Shown: positions 18,828-30,834 of the stretch, one piece after another
Layout of the letters: each line of letters starts with the position of its first letter
How positions within the stretch are numbered: position 1 is the first letter of the stretch
Assembly: GCF_947495715.1 (NCBI RefSeq)
Contig: NZ_CANLZU010000004.1
Location: 1 to 64,000 of the forward strand
Source of the DNA: an uncultured Oceanisphaera sp.
GTDB lineage: Bacteria; Pseudomonadota; Gammaproteobacteria; Enterobacterales; Aeromonadaceae
DNA length: 64,000 bases
Direction: 5' to 3'
The notes under the pieces: generated by a model
Told to the model about the DNA's origin: nothing
What the model saw: only the letters and a program-made list of their open reading frames with translations
Databases searched by the model: none
Program-made: the position numbers and the translations under genes

Positions 18828-19845
18828 ATAATGTTTGCGGATGGATATCCAGTTCGTCCACGAAGCGTTCTACGCTGATTTCGGCCTGTTTTACCTCGTC
18901 AAACGTGGCGATATGGTAAACCGCGTCTCCTTCATTGACCAACGGCATGGTCAGGCAGCCAATCACGATACCTCCTTTTGGCGCCACTACTTCACAAATC
19001 TCGTCGCCCAGTGGGGCAGTAATGGTACCCAGGCACTCTCCCTTGCTCACCCGGTCACCCAGTCGAGCCTTGAGATGTAACAAACCGTCTTGCTCGGCGC
19101 GGGTCCAGGCGCTGGACCTGGCGATCATCGGGTTCATTCGGGCTTTGCTGACCGTGGGCTTCAGCATGCCGAGGGTGCGCATCACGTTCAGTACGCCGCG
19201 GGTACCGGCCTTGATGGCCACCGGATCGAAGCGCAGGGCCTCGCCGGCTTCATACAGGATCACCGGGATATCGCGGCTTTCAGCCACCGCCCGTAGCGAG
19301 CCATCGCGAATGCTGGAGTCCAGGATCACCGGTGCACCAAAGCTCTCGGACATCTGGCGGGTAACTTCGCAGTCTAATTGGGCACGGATCTGGGGCAAAT
19401 TGGAGCGATGAATGGCGCCGGTGTGCAGGTCGATGATGTGCGAGCATTTGTTGACGATTTCATCCACGAAAAAATGTGCGACCCGCGAGCCGAGCGAGCC
19501 TTTTTCCGACCCCGGAAAACAGCGGTTCAGATCGCGCCGGTCCGGCAGATAGCGGGACTTGTGGATAAAACCGAATACATTGACCACCGGCACCGCGACC
19601 AGGGTGCCTTTCAGTCGCGCCGGATTCACCCGGCTCAAGACCTGATTGACTATCTCGATGCCGTTGAGCTCGTCGCCATGAATGGCGGCGCAGATCAGCA
19701 ATACCGGCCCCGGCTGCTTGCCGTGTACCACCTCCAGCGGCACCGTCAGCGGCGATTGGGTATAAAGCTGGGCCAGTGCCAGCTGCAATATCTTGCGCTG
19801 GCCCGGGGCAACCTGCTCCCCGGCGATGTGAAAAGGCTCGACCAT
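18826..19845 (-). CDS. Succinylglutamate desuccinylase/aspartoacylase family zinc hydrolase, RimK partner
   Basis: A 339-residue M14-like zinc hydrolase. Predicted zinc ligands are His56 and Glu59 (HGDELNG) and His141 (IDLHTG). The C-terminal ~100 residues form a small beta/lipoyl-like domain (LKARLGDRVSKGECLGTI). It starts inside the rimK stop codon (TGATG), so the two are translationally coupled. RimK adds glutamates to ribosomal protein S6, and hydrolases of this kind are often found next to rimK, so it may act on the same modification; that is inference. Not an AstE of arginine catabolism, since no ast genes are nearby. Confidence 0.82.
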   Translation of the reverse strand: MVEPFHIAGEQVAPGQRKILQLALAQLYTQSPLTVPLEVVHGKQPGPVLLICAAIHGDELNGIEIVNQVLSRVNPARLKGTLVAVPVVNVFGFIHKSRYLPDRRDLNRCFPGSEKGSLGSRVAHFFVDEIVNKCSHIIDLHTGAIHRSNLPQIRAQLDCEVTRQMSESFGAPVILDSSIRDGSLRAVAESRDIPVILYEAGEALRFDPVAIKAGTRGVLNVMRTLGMLKPTVSKARMNPMIARSSAWTRAEQDGLLHLKARLGDRVSKGECLGTITAPLGDEICEVVAPKGGIVIGCLTMPLVNEGDAVYHIATFDEVKQAEISVERFVDELDIHPQTL

Positions 19846-20747
19846 CAGCCGCGTTCTCTGGTCTTTGCCTTTTTATGGGCGTTCTGCTCTATATACTGAA
19901 TCATCAGATCGGCCACGTCCTTACCGGTTGCCACCTCGATACCCTGCAGACCCGGCGATGAGTTGACTTCCATCACCAGGGGGCCGCGTTTGGAACGCAG
20001 CAGATCAACGCCAGCCACGCTCAGGCCCATGGCGCGGGCCGAGGCGATGGCGGTCTTGCGTTCTTCCGGGCTGATACGGATCAGATTTGCGGCGCCGCCC
20101 CGGTGCAGGTTGGAGCGAAACTCGCCTTCTTTGGCCTGACGCTTCATGGCGGCGATGACCTTGTCACCCAGCACGAAGCAGCGAATATCGGCGCCGCCGG
20201 CCTCTTCGATAAACTCCTGCACCATGATGTTGGCCTTGAGTCCCATAAAGGCTTCGAGCACGCTTTCGGCGGCTTTGCGGGTTTCAGCCAGCACCACGCC
20301 GATGCCCTGGGTGCCTTCCAGCAGCTTGATCACCAGTGGTGCACCACCCACCATGCTGATGAGGTCGGGCACATCATCGGGCTTGTTGGCAAAGCCGGTG
20401 ATTGGCATGCCCACGCCCTGACCCGACAGCGATTGCAGCGAACGCAGCTTGTCGCGGGAGCGGCTGATGGCGGCGGAGTGATTCAGCGAATAGCCGTTCA
20501 TCATTTCAAATTGACGCAATACGGCGGTACCGTAAAAGGTTACGCTGGCCCCGATACGCGGAATAATCGCATCGAAGTGCTCGAGCTCCTCGTCGTGATA
20601 GTGAATGGAGGGCTTGTTATCGTTGATGTTCATGTAGCATTTGAGGGCATCGATGATGCGTACCTCATGGCCGCGCGCCTCGGCGGCTTCGCGCAGGCGG
20701 CGGGTGGAGTACAGGGATGCATTACGTGAAAGAATGGCAATTTTCAT
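19845..20747 (-). CDS. rimK: Ribosomal protein S6 modification enzyme, ATP-grasp glutamate ligase
   Basis: The 300-residue length equals that of E. coli RimK. An N-terminal pre-ATP-grasp domain ([18 protein letters not shown]) is followed by the ATP-grasp fold with [11 protein letters not shown] and the metal-binding segment [14 protein letters not shown] near the C-terminus. It adds glutamates to the C-terminus of S6 in the cytoplasm. It overlaps the downstream hydrolase gene by one base and is divergent from acnA across 282 bp. Confidence 0.93.
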   Translation of the reverse strand: MKIAILSRNASLYSTRRLREAAEARGHEVRIIDALKCYMNINDNKPSIHYHDEELEHFDAIIPRIGASVTFYGTAVLRQFEMMNGYSLNHSAAISRSRDKLRSLQSLSGQGVGMPITGFANKPDDVPDLISMVGGAPLVIKLLEGTQGIGVVLAETRKAAESVLEAFMGLKANIMVQEFIEEAGGADIRCFVLGDKVIAAMKRQAKEGEFRSNLHRGGAANLIRISPEERKTAIASARAMGLSVAGVDLLRSKRGPLVMEVNSSPGLQGIEVATGKDVADLMIQYIEQNAHKKAKTRERG

Positions 20748-21029
20748 GGGTGTGAGGCGGCTCTATCCGTTGATATTCGGGGGAGAAAATTCAGGCCTCT
20801 ATCTACGCTATCTTGCGAGCAAGCGCCAACAAGAAAAATCGGGCCTGAACTAAAAATTTTTTACCTGTACTTACAAACTAGCAGCGCTGGGCGGTTTTTA
20901 CGCCAATAAACACTTATTTTGCATGTGTTATGAGCAGATACTTTCTTTGCTGCCGGTACTATGCCTAAATGTTGTACTGTACGCGTCGGTTGTTTTGCTC
21001 CGGCCACTGCCCATCGATGAGGAGGAATC
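20748..21029. promoter_or_regulatory. Divergent control region between rimK and acnA
   Basis: 282 bp without a gene. The middle (about 20850-20980) is AT-rich and must hold promoters for both genes, but I see no hexamer pair good enough to name. A GAGGAGG ribosome site precedes the acnA ATG. Confidence 0.5.
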
Positions 21030-23747
<2,718 letters not shown>

Positions 23748-23767
23748 CAAGCGATAAGCCATATCTG

Positions 23768-23786
23768 GAGGCAACAGGGTTGCCTC
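23768..23786 (+). terminator. Hairpin after acnA, first block of the dispersed repeat
   Basis: GAGGCAAC (23768-23775), loop AGG, GTTGCCTC (23779-23786): a perfect 8-bp stem 20 bp after the acnA stop. It has no T-run but may help end acnA mRNA. The same block starts the copies at 53502 and 58839. Confidence 0.45.
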
Positions 23787-23941
23787 TTCCTGACGCATGA
23801 GTTAGCCGGTGGCATCCCCAAAAGGCGATGCCCCAGCTTCAAGGAGGGCAAAGGGATCTGCTCAGCCGACCTTCTGTTTCAGGGATGAAACAGAGAGCGT
23901 ACATGGATGTATCCACAGCGTGTCGGCGGAGTGGGCCCTTT
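23768..23941. repeat. Dispersed hairpin repeat, copy 1 (between acnA and modE)
   Basis: Between convergent genes. The core at 23850-23941 begins AAAGGGATCTGCTCAGCCGAC and ends GTCGGCGGAG...GGGCCCTTT, so its ends pair. An internal perfect hairpin CTGTTTCA/TGAAACAG lies near 23874-23893. The same core ends occur at 53671-53740 and 59090-59182. No open reading frame of note. Confidence 0.8.
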
Positions 23942-24032
23942 GGCCGATGTGCAAACATCGGACTGAAAACGATCTGATTACCGACACTTTATGTGTAACT
24001 AAGAGACATTCTTAAAGCTGACAGCCGTCCAT

Positions 24033-24821
24033 TCACCCCAAGGTAGCCAGTATCACTTGAGAAGGAGCAAAACAGGCCTGAACCCGGTCACCGGCGGCCA
24101 GCTTCAGCCGGTGGCTGTCTGTTTTTGACAGCAGGGCGCACAGTGGTTCCCCCTGATCCAGCTGAAGTTCGTATTCATCGAATTCTTCCCCCGGCACAAC
24201 GGCAGTGATAATCCCCGGCAGGCGGTTATCACTGTCGGTAATGGCGGTTCTTTCCGGCACCAGCCTCACCCAGGGCGCCTTGACCAGCGCCAGTACTTCC
24301 TTACCGGGAATGAGCCCCAGCCGATGGCTGCTGCGTTCGGTAATATCCGCATAGACTCGAGCGCCGCCGGTCATCTGCAGGCAGATCTTGCGGTTGAGAT
24401 GCGTCGGCTCCAGCGTCAGCACGCGCGTAAAAAACTGGTTGCGGGCGCTGGTCTGCAGCGAAAAACGGGCCACTACCGACAGCAGGCTGTCGAGCGAAGT
24501 GGACTCGTCCTGCAGGGCGTCGACCGCCATGCGCTCGATTCGATTCAACAGACCATATATTTTAAGCAAGCGTTCGCCATAAGGCGTCAGTACGGCGCCG
24601 CCGCCGCCCTTGCCGCCGGTTTCACGTTCCACCACCGGGCTGTCGGCCAGCCGGTTGATGTCGTTTACCGCATCCCAGGCCGATTTGTAGCTGATGCCGG
24701 CGGCCCTGGCGCCCTGACTGATCGAGCCCTGAGCACGGATCTGCTCCAGCAAACGAATACGCTTGGGATTGACGAAAAGCTGCTCCTGGCTGTGCAGGCT
24801 TAGCAGTAGTTCCAAATCCAT
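24033..24821 (-). CDS. modE: Molybdate-responsive transcriptional regulator
   Basis: A 262-residue regulator with an N-terminal winged helix-turn-helix (residues ~15-75, including GSISQGARAAGISYKSAWDAV) and GGKGGGGAVLT, typical of ModE, followed by two molbindin/TOBE domains (about 125-262). With molybdate bound, ModE represses the modABC operon. It is divergent from modABC, and two ModE-like palindromes lie in between. Confidence 0.95.
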   Translation of the reverse strand: MDLELLLSLHSQEQLFVNPKRIRLLEQIRAQGSISQGARAAGISYKSAWDAVNDINRLADSPVVERETGGKGGGGAVLTPYGERLLKIYGLLNRIERMAVDALQDESTSLDSLLSVVARFSLQTSARNQFFTRVLTLEPTHLNRKICLQMTGGARVYADITERSSHRLGLIPGKEVLALVKAPWVRLVPERTAITDSDNRLPGIITAVVPGEEFDEYELQLDQGEPLCALLSKTDSHRLKLAAGDRVQACFAPSQVILATLG

Positions 24822-24887
24822 GATGGCTCCTCAGTATTACCGGCTGTCATTATGGCCACATTCATCCTTCTTCGCGGGCGGGGCAGT

Positions 24888-24915
24888 ATCGTTGTATTTT
24901 TATTTATATAGCGAT
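24888..24915. promoter_or_regulatory. ModE box 1
   Basis: An imperfect palindrome with ATCGTTGTAT at the left and TATATAGCGAT at the right, matching the classic ATCGNTATATA / TATATANCGAT ModE operator. It lies 50 bp before modA in the modE-modABC interval. Confidence 0.75.
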
Positions 24916-24921
24916 AGAGTG

Positions 24922-24949
24922 CCAGCGTTGTATCTATTTTTATATAGCC
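24922..24949. promoter_or_regulatory. ModE-like box 2
   Basis: GCGTTGTAT ... TATATAGC repeats the two half-sites of box 1 about 34 bp downstream, just before the modA ribosome site. The outer bases are less conserved than in box 1. Confidence 0.55.
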
Positions 24950-24965
24950 AGTGGAGAAGAGTGAA

Positions 24966-25724
24966 ATGCAACACCGACTGAGATTCACTCTGTTGTGTGC
25001 CGTTCTGGGGTGCTCGGCGCCGTTGGCCGCCGATGAAATTCGAGTGGCAGTAGCTACCAACTTCATCGAAGTGATGGAGCGGCTGGGCGATGATTTTGCC
25101 GCACAAAGCGGGCACCAGGTACTCATTTCTTCCGGAGCCACTGGCAAGCTGTATGCACAAATCAAGAACGGGGCTCCCTATGATGTGTTTCTGGCGGCAG
25201 ACGAACGGCGTCCGGCCCTGCTGGATCAAGAAGGGGTGGCCATTGCCGGCAGTCGTTTCACCTATGCGCTGGGCAAGCTGGTGCTGTGGAGCCCGATCGA
25301 AGATTACATTTCCCCTGATTTGCGGGTACTGAAGAAGCAGGATTTTCATTTTCTTTCCATCGCCAACCCGAAAACCGCACCTTATGGCCGTGCCGCGCAG
25401 CAGGTGCTGGAAAAGCAGGGTGTCTGGGCCGCGCTTAGGCCCAAAATGGTGCGCGGTGAAAACATCGGCCAGGCCTATCAGTATGTGTTCAGCCAAAATG
25501 CTCAGCTGGGATTTGTCGCCAAGTCCCAGGTATTCAAGAACGGTGTCTTTGCCGAGGGCTCTTACTGGCAGGTGCCGGAGCCGTTATATGATCCCATAGT
25601 GCAGCAGGCGGTATTGCTGAAAGACGGCGCCGCGGCTCGCCAGTTGCTGGACTATGTTCGTTCGCCGGCCGCCGCCGGGGTGATTGAATCCTACGGCTAT
25701 GGCGTGGCCGCCGGCTCCCATTAA
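24966..25724 (+). CDS. modA: Molybdate ABC transporter, periplasmic binding protein
   Basis: A 252-residue periplasmic protein with a signal peptide ending near LAADE (residues ~20-24). Type II binding-protein fold with SSGATGKLYAQI and GAPYDVFLAAD, which form the oxyanion site in ModA. The ATG at 24966 follows GGAGAAGA; a GTG at 24951 is less likely. First gene of modABC, probably repressed by ModE with molybdate. Confidence 0.94.
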   Translation: MQHRLRFTLLCAVLGCSAPLAADEIRVAVATNFIEVMERLGDDFAAQSGHQVLISSGATGKLYAQIKNGAPYDVFLAADERRPALLDQEGVAIAGSRFTYALGKLVLWSPIEDYISPDLRVLKKQDFHFLSIANPKTAPYGRAAQQVLEKQGVWAALRPKMVRGENIGQAYQYVFSQNAQLGFVAKSQVFKNGVFAEGSYWQVPEPLYDPIVQQAVLLKDGAAARQLLDYVRSPAAAGVIESYGYGVAAGSH

Positions 25725-25742
25725 CCGACATCAAGGAAAAGC

Positions 25743-26426
25743 ATGTTGTTGTCTCAGGACGATCTGTCGGCGCTGCTGCTGACGGTGCGATTGGCGGCGG
25801 TCACCGTGCTGGTGCTGCTGGTGATCGGCATGCCGCTGGCATGGTGGCTGAGCCAGAGTCGCTGTCGGCTCAAGACGCTGGTAGAGGCGGTGGTGGCACT
25901 GCCACTGGTGTTGCCGCCGACGGTACTGGGGTTTTACCTGCTGCTGGCGCTGGGGCCGAACGGCATCTTCGGCATCACCTCTCAGGCGCTGGGCGGTGGC
26001 ACCCTGGCGTTCAGTTTTACCGGTCTGGTGATCGGTTCGGCCTTTTATTCGCTGCCGTTCGTGGTGCAGCCGTTGCAAGGCGCCTTCGCCAGTATCGGCC
26101 GGCGTCCGCTGGAGGTAGCGGCTACCTTGCGGGCTTCGCCGCTGGATCGGTTTTTTACCGTGGTGCTGCCACTGGCCCGCAATGGCTTGTTAACGGCGGT
26201 GGTGCTCGGCTTTGCCCATACCCTGGGGGAATTTGGCGTGGTACTGATGATTGGCGGCAACATTCCGGGAGCGACCCAGGTGATCTCCATCGCCATCTAT
26301 GACCATGTCGAAACCCTGCAATACGGCGACGCGCATCTGCTGTCGGCCATTCTGCTGGTGTTGTCATTCAGCATATTGCTGCTGGTGTATGCGCTTAACC
26401 GACGCTTTGCGGTGGTGCACCCATGA
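25743..26426 (+). CDS. modB: Molybdate ABC transporter, permease
   Basis: A 227-residue inner membrane protein with about five transmembrane helices and the permease EAA-like loop (LEVAATLRASPLDRF). It pairs with ModC for molybdate import. It starts 18 bp after modA with an AAGGAA site, and its stop overlaps the modC start by 4 nt. Confidence 0.94.
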   Translation: MLLSQDDLSALLLTVRLAAVTVLVLLVIGMPLAWWLSQSRCRLKTLVEAVVALPLVLPPTVLGFYLLLALGPNGIFGITSQALGGGTLAFSFTGLVIGSAFYSLPFVVQPLQGAFASIGRRPLEVAATLRASPLDRFFTVVLPLARNGLLTAVVLGFAHTLGEFGVVLMIGGNIPGATQVISIAIYDHVETLQYGDAHLLSAILLVLSFSILLLVYALNRRFAVVHP

Positions 26427-27484
26427 GCATCCATGCCGCCTTTACCCTGCAGCGGCCCGACTTTCGACTGGAGGTGGAGTTCGAGCTGCCCGCCACCGGC
26501 GTCACCGCGCTGTTCGGCCCTTCCGGCTGTGGCAAAACCACCCTGCTGCGGGCCATGGCGGGTCTGGAGCGCTGCTCCGGGCATTTTCGGCTGGGCGAGC
26601 AATGCTGGCAAAGCGAGCAGCTGTTTGTGCCGACCCATAAAAGACGGCTCGGCTACGTGTTTCAGGAGGCGAGCCTGTTTGCACACCTGTCGGTACTGGG
26701 CAATCTGGAATATGGCTGGCGGCGGTTGCCGGCGGCGCTGCGGCGAGCCGACAAGGCGCAGTTGATCGACTGGCTGGGGCTGACGCCGCTGTTACACCAA
26801 CGGGCGACCGAGCTGTCCGGTGGTCAGCGCCAGCGAGTCGCCATCGGCCGGGCGCTGCTTACCAGCCCGCAGCTGTTGTTGCTGGACGAGCCGTTGTCGG
26901 CACTCGACACCCGCGCCAAGCGGGACATTCTGCCTCTGCTGGAACGACTCTCGGCCCAGGCCGGGGTGCCGGTGGTGTATGTCACCCATGCGCCGGAAGA
27001 AGTGGAACGGCTGGCCGATCGGGTGCTGTTGATGGAGGGTGGGCGCATCAGCCATAACGACAGCCTGCAGCAGGCACTGGCTCGCCCCTTGAGTCCCTTG
27101 TTTCGGGATGAAGACGCGGCGGGGGTGCTGGAAGGCCGGCTCGGCGAGGTGCTGGCCGATGGTCGGCTGCCGTTCGACTGCGCCGCCGGTCGGCTGTGGC
27201 TGGCCGGGCATGATCCTGCCGGGGCGGGGGCGGCCCGGCTGCGGGTGTTGGCTCGCGACGTCAGCGTGGCGCTGGCGCCGGTGCCCGATATTTCGGTGCT
27301 GAACCAGTTACCGGCGCGGGTAGTGAGTCTGACCCCAACCTCGACCGGGCAGGTGTTGCTGATGCTGGCACTCACCGGTGAGCTGCACATACCGGCGCGG
27401 CTTTCGGCCTATTCGGTCGAACAGCTGAAATTGATGCCGGGCAGCCCCTGCTATGCCCTGATCAAGGCGGCGGCACTGGTTTAA
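26423..27484 (+). CDS. modC: Molybdate ABC transporter, ATPase
   Basis: A 353-residue ATPase: Walker A GPSGCGKTT (about 30-38), signature LSGGQRQRV, Walker B LLLLDEPLSALD, and a C-terminal molybdate-binding TOBE domain (about 285-353) that can regulate transport. It overlaps modB by ATGA. Converges on rpiA. Confidence 0.95.
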   Translation: MSIHAAFTLQRPDFRLEVEFELPATGVTALFGPSGCGKTTLLRAMAGLERCSGHFRLGEQCWQSEQLFVPTHKRRLGYVFQEASLFAHLSVLGNLEYGWRRLPAALRRADKAQLIDWLGLTPLLHQRATELSGGQRQRVAIGRALLTSPQLLLLDEPLSALDTRAKRDILPLLERLSAQAGVPVVYVTHAPEEVERLADRVLLMEGGRISHNDSLQQALARPLSPLFRDEDAAGVLEGRLGEVLADGRLPFDCAAGRLWLAGHDPAGAGAARLRVLARDVSVALAPVPDISVLNQLPARVVSLTPTSTGQVLLMLALTGELHIPARLSAYSVEQLKLMPGSPCYALIKAAALV

Positions 27485-27509
27485 GCGGCGGCATCCGGGC
27501 GGACGCCGC
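27485..27509. terminator. GC-rich hairpin between modC and rpiA
   Basis: GCGGCG (27485-27490) pairs with CGCCGC (27504-27509) right after the modC stop. No T-run on either side, so a terminator role is tentative. Confidence 0.35.
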
Positions 27510-27518
27510 ACAAGAAGA

Positions 27519-28178
27519 TTAAACGCCTTTGCGGACCACACCACTCGGGCTGCCAATCAGCAGCACATCGGCGCCGCGTTCGGCGAACAGGCCGTTGGTC
27601 ACCACGCCGACGATGGCATTGATGCGGTTTTCCAGCTCTCTGGGCGCGGTGATCTGCAGGCCGTGCACATCCAGAATCTGGTTGCCGTTGTCGGTGATCA
27701 CGCCTTCCCGGTAGACCGGTTTGCCGCCGAGCTTGGCCAGTTCTCGGGCCACGTATTCACGGGCCATGGGAATGACTTCTACCGGCAGCGGAAAGCGGCC
27801 CATCACATCCACGGTCTTGGTGCCGTCGACGATACAGATGAAACGGTCGGCCACGGCGGCGACGATTTTTTCCCGGGTCAGGGCTGCGCCGCCGCCCTTG
27901 ATCATCGCCATGCTGTCGTCTATTTCATCGGCGCCATCCACATAAACGGCCAGCTCGCTGACGTCATTCAGATCGAAGATGCGAATGCCGAGCTGTTCCA
28001 GTCGGGCGGTGGAGGCTTCGGAGCTGGATACGGCACCCTTGATCTGATCCTTGACCGAGCCGAGGGCGTCGATAAAGTGATTAACGGTCGAGCCGGTACC
28101 CACACCCACTATGGTGCCCGGCGTTACGTAATCCAGCGCCGCCCAACCGGCGGCTTTTTTCATCTCATCTTGTGTCAT
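27519..28178 (-). CDS. rpiA: Ribose-5-phosphate isomerase A
   Basis: Interconverts ribose-5-phosphate and ribulose-5-phosphate in the pentose phosphate pathway. At 219 residues it equals E. coli RpiA. Motifs [21 protein letters not shown] and [11 protein letters not shown] are the phosphate-binding and catalytic loops. The start is the ATG at 28178 ([11 protein letters not shown]), the family N-terminus, not the longer upstream frame. Next to ygfA, as in many gammaproteobacteria. Confidence 0.97.
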   Translation of the reverse strand: MTQDEMKKAAGWAALDYVTPGTIVGVGTGSTVNHFIDALGSVKDQIKGAVSSSEASTARLEQLGIRIFDLNDVSELAVYVDGADEIDDSMAMIKGGGAALTREKIVAAVADRFICIVDGTKTVDVMGRFPLPVEVIPMAREYVARELAKLGGKPVYREGVITDNGNQILDVHGLQITAPRELENRINAIVGVVTNGLFAERGADVLLIGSPSGVVRKGV

Positions 28179-28273
28179 GGCTTTTTTCTCTTGCTCAGGG
28201 CTATGGTGCTTACGGCGGTCTGCTGTAAAAGTGGCGGCATTATAGCAAAGCACACTTGCCTTGCATGTGGCTT

Positions 28274-28852
28274 TTACCAGCGCCAGTGCTGGTCGGGAGT
28301 GATCAGCTCCGGCAGGGGGATGTCCCAGCTGTCGGTAGGAATAGCGGGTAGTTGCTGGCAATTATGGGCCAGGCCCACGGGACGTGGCCCAAGTCCCTGA
28401 CGCCAGGCGGCCAGGGTGCGGTCGTAAAAGCCGCCGCCCATGCCGATGCGATTACCCTGGCTATCAAACGCGACCAGCGGGGTATAGATAACGTCCAGCT
28501 CCTGCTTGGGCAGCAACAGACGAATATCCAGTTTGGGCTCGGGAATACCGAAGCGGTTGGCAATCAGCCGGGTGTCGGGGTCATAGCGCAAAAACAGCAG
28601 GTGACCGGGGCTGAAGTGATGCAGCACCGGCAGGTACACCTGAGTACCTTGTGACCAGTACCAGTCAATCAGCGGCTGCGGATCCAGCTCGCCGTCGTTG
28701 GCCAGATACAGCGCCACCTTGCCGGCCTGGGCCAGATGCTCGGCGCCGGCCACATGCCGAATGATCACCTCGGATGCCGCCTGCTGCTCGGTGCCGCTCA
28801 GGGCTCGGCGGGCCTGGCGGATCTGCTGTCGTATTTGATGTCTGTCGGTCAT
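28274..28852 (-). CDS. ygfA: 5-formyltetrahydrofolate cyclo-ligase
   Basis: A 192-residue enzyme converting 5-formyl-THF to 5,10-methenyl-THF with ATP. The C-terminal signature [15 protein letters not shown], with YTPLVAFD just before it, is diagnostic. The ATG at 28852 (MTDRHQ) is chosen with AGGAC upstream; the frame extends further to 28948 but that part does not look like the family. In E. coli ygfA is co-transcribed with 6S RNA; here three genes lie between them. Confidence 0.92.
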   Translation of the reverse strand: MTDRHQIRQQIRQARRALSGTEQQAASEVIIRHVAGAEHLAQAGKVALYLANDGELDPQPLIDWYWSQGTQVYLPVLHHFSPGHLLFLRYDPDTRLIANRFGIPEPKLDIRLLLPKQELDVIYTPLVAFDSQGNRIGMGGGFYDRTLAAWRQGLGPRPVGLAHNCQQLPAIPTDSWDIPLPELITPDQHWRW

Positions 28853-28987
28853 GAAAGCGTCCTGCTTATTAAATTCCACGGTAAGGCGAGCAGTGTAAGG
28901 GGGAAGGGGGCTACGAAGGTGTGAACAGGCCTCGCCGTTCTTGTTCACCTCACGTCTTTCCTCTCATTCCTCACTCTTCTCGGCGGT

Positions 28988-29218
28988 TCAGTGATGCCAG
29001 GGGCTGTTCTTCAGCCGAACATAGAGTGCTTCCACTTCGGTGCGCGCCCAGGGGGTACGGCGCAGAAAGGTAAGGCTGGACTTGATGCTCGGATCCTTCT
29101 TGAAGCAGTTGATATTGACCCGGCGGGCCAGCTCTTCCCAGCCGTAACGATCCACCAGCTCGGTCAGCAGATCCTTGAGGGTAATACCGTGCAGCGGGTT
29201 GTTGGGTTGTTCTGTCAT
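28988..29218 (-). CDS. VF530/DUF2132 family small protein
   Basis: A 76-residue protein (start [14 protein letters not shown]) matching the VF530/DUF2132 family, which has a double-helix fold and is annotated as DNA-binding. It has no signal or membrane segment. The start at 29218 begins the conserved part; the frame upstream to 29410 is low quality. Function not established. Confidence 0.8.
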   Translation of the reverse strand: MTEQPNNPLHGITLKDLLTELVDRYGWEELARRVNINCFKKDPSIKSSLTFLRRTPWARTEVEALYVRLKNSPWHH

Positions 29219-29397
29219 CGGGGAGTACCAGACGTGATTAACGAAGCAAGCCGCGATTGTAGCAGTATTTGCGCCAATGGCGGGAGAGGCATGATCCAGA
29301 ACAACCCCGTTGTCACAGAACTGTGCTAGTTTGAGTCCCATTGCCAATAGCAATGCCGATAACAATAAAACGCCTCGAGCAGGCACGGGAGAGCAAG

Positions 29398-30834
29398 ATG
29401 ACAAGAGCAAGAACCCCCGCTGTGGTGACCTGCTTTATTGCAGGTATGGCAGTGGCCTGGTTCAGTCAGGGCACTGGCGTGGTGAAGTCGGATCCGGAAC
29501 GCAATATCTGGATTCCGCCCACCCTGACCATGCCGCTGCAGGTACAGGCGGCCTATAACGACGAGCAGATCTTTTTTCGTTACCGCTGGCCGGCCGACAA
29601 GCCCCATGTTTATCACGACATGCTGCGCTATCAGGATGGCAACTGGGTTCGCTATGGTGCGTCGCGTACCGGCCCCGATCCCGAAGGCACCTATGAAGAT
29701 CGGGTCAGCATGCTGGTAGACGATGGCCGGGTACCGGAGTTTGGTCGCTATGGGGGCTACATCACCGTTGGCGCCGACATGCGGTTTTTCACTCATCAGG
29801 CCAGCAAGTCCGAGGTGGCCGCCGATCCTTATATCGGCGGGAAAATGGGCGCCAACGAGGTGCAGAAACATTTGCCCGCCACCCGTACCGACATGGCCGA
29901 CTGGCGAAGTGTAAAGTCAGAGTCCGATCTCGATGCGCAGCGCGCCAGTGGCTATTTTCTGGATCTCTGGCACTGGCGGGCCGGTCGCTCCAATGGGGTG
30001 AACATGTCCGACGACCAGCTGGTGGCCGGGCACCGGATCAGCGATGCCGGCAAGGGCCCCTTCAGCACCAACTGGGATGCAGAGCGCAATCAGCCGTTGT
30101 TCATGTTTGATCGCGACAAGGCCGGCATGGATGCTCTGACCTGGCGGCAGGTGCAGCAAGACAGCGTCGACTTTGATGGGGTCTATTATCTGTCGGAAGA
30201 CATGGCCAGGCCCTTCGACCCGACTCATGAGTGGCAGCAGGATGATGTGATTCCACGTCGTCTGCTGCGCAGCGGCCAGGGCTCCCGGGCCGACATCAGC
30301 GTGTTGGGTCAGGGACGCTGGCAGGATGGCTGGTGGGATATTACCCTGCAGCGCGCGCTGGATACCGGCCATCTGCTGGACGACAAGGCATTTCAGCATC
30401 AGGGGCGTTACGATCTCGCCTTTGCAGTGCACAGAGATGCGACCGGCAGTCGCTGGCACTATGTGTCTCACCCCTACACCCTGGGGCTGGGCCGTGATGC
30501 GGATCTGGTCGCCCGTTATATCGACGGCGATCGCCCGGTCTGGAACGATGACGGATGGACCGACATGACCCTGTTTTACCCAGGCCAGGTCAGCTGGCCA
30601 CAGTTGACCAGTCAGGCGCACGCCGGGGCGCCCAATATCGCCGCCGGTGAGCCGGTCAGGCCACGGCACAGCGAGCAGCAACTGGCACAATACGGGGTCG
30701 AAATGGAATTCAATGCCGAGATCACCCGCCAATGGTGGCTGACACTGGGCGCCGGTCTGGTGCTGATGCTTGGCCTGTGGCTGGGGCTGCGCCGTGACTT
30801 TACTTCCACTACCAAGCGAGGAGACGCACAATGA
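29398..30834 (+). CDS. Ethylbenzene-dehydrogenase-related heme-binding protein, membrane-anchored
   Basis: A 478-residue protein similar to the gamma subunit/heme-b domain of ethylbenzene dehydrogenase-type enzymes (EB_dh). A hydrophobic N-terminus (about 7-25) is a signal or anchor, the body is a beta-rich periplasmic domain with repeated [14 protein letters not shown]-type strands, and one transmembrane helix sits at about 442-462 before a basic tail. No CxxCH motif, so any heme would be b-type. GGGAGAG precedes the ATG. It overlaps the next membrane gene by 4 nt. The pair may move electrons to or from the quinone pool; that is inference. Confidence 0.78.
   Translation: MTRARTPAVVTCFIAGMAVAWFSQGTGVVKSDPERNIWIPPTLTMPLQVQAAYNDEQIFFRYRWPADKPHVYHDMLRYQDGNWVRYGASRTGPDPEGTYEDRVSMLVDDGRVPEFGRYGGYITVGADMRFFTHQASKSEVAADPYIGGKMGANEVQKHLPATRTDMADWRSVKSESDLDAQRASGYFLDLWHWRAGRSNGVNMSDDQLVAGHRISDAGKGPFSTNWDAERNQPLFMFDRDKAGMDALTWRQVQQDSVDFDGVYYLSEDMARPFDPTHEWQQDDVIPRRLLRSGQGSRADISVLGQGRWQDGWWDITLQRALDTGHLLDDKAFQHQGRYDLAFAVHRDATGSRWHYVSHPYTLGLGRDADLVARYIDGDRPVWNDDGWTDMTLFYPGQVSWPQLTSQAHAGAPNIAAGEPVRPRHSEQQLAQYGVEMEFNAEITRQWWLTLGAGLVLMLGLWLGLRRDFTSTTKRGDAQ

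Noticed and set aside
20748-21029. A small RNA gene or promoter pair between rimK and acnA
   Set aside because: No terminator hairpin or convincing -10/-35 pair; left as a plain control region.
24966-27484. Tungstate or sulfate transporter instead of molybdate
   Set aside because: The divergent modE, the ModE boxes and the TOBE domain on ModC favour molybdate.
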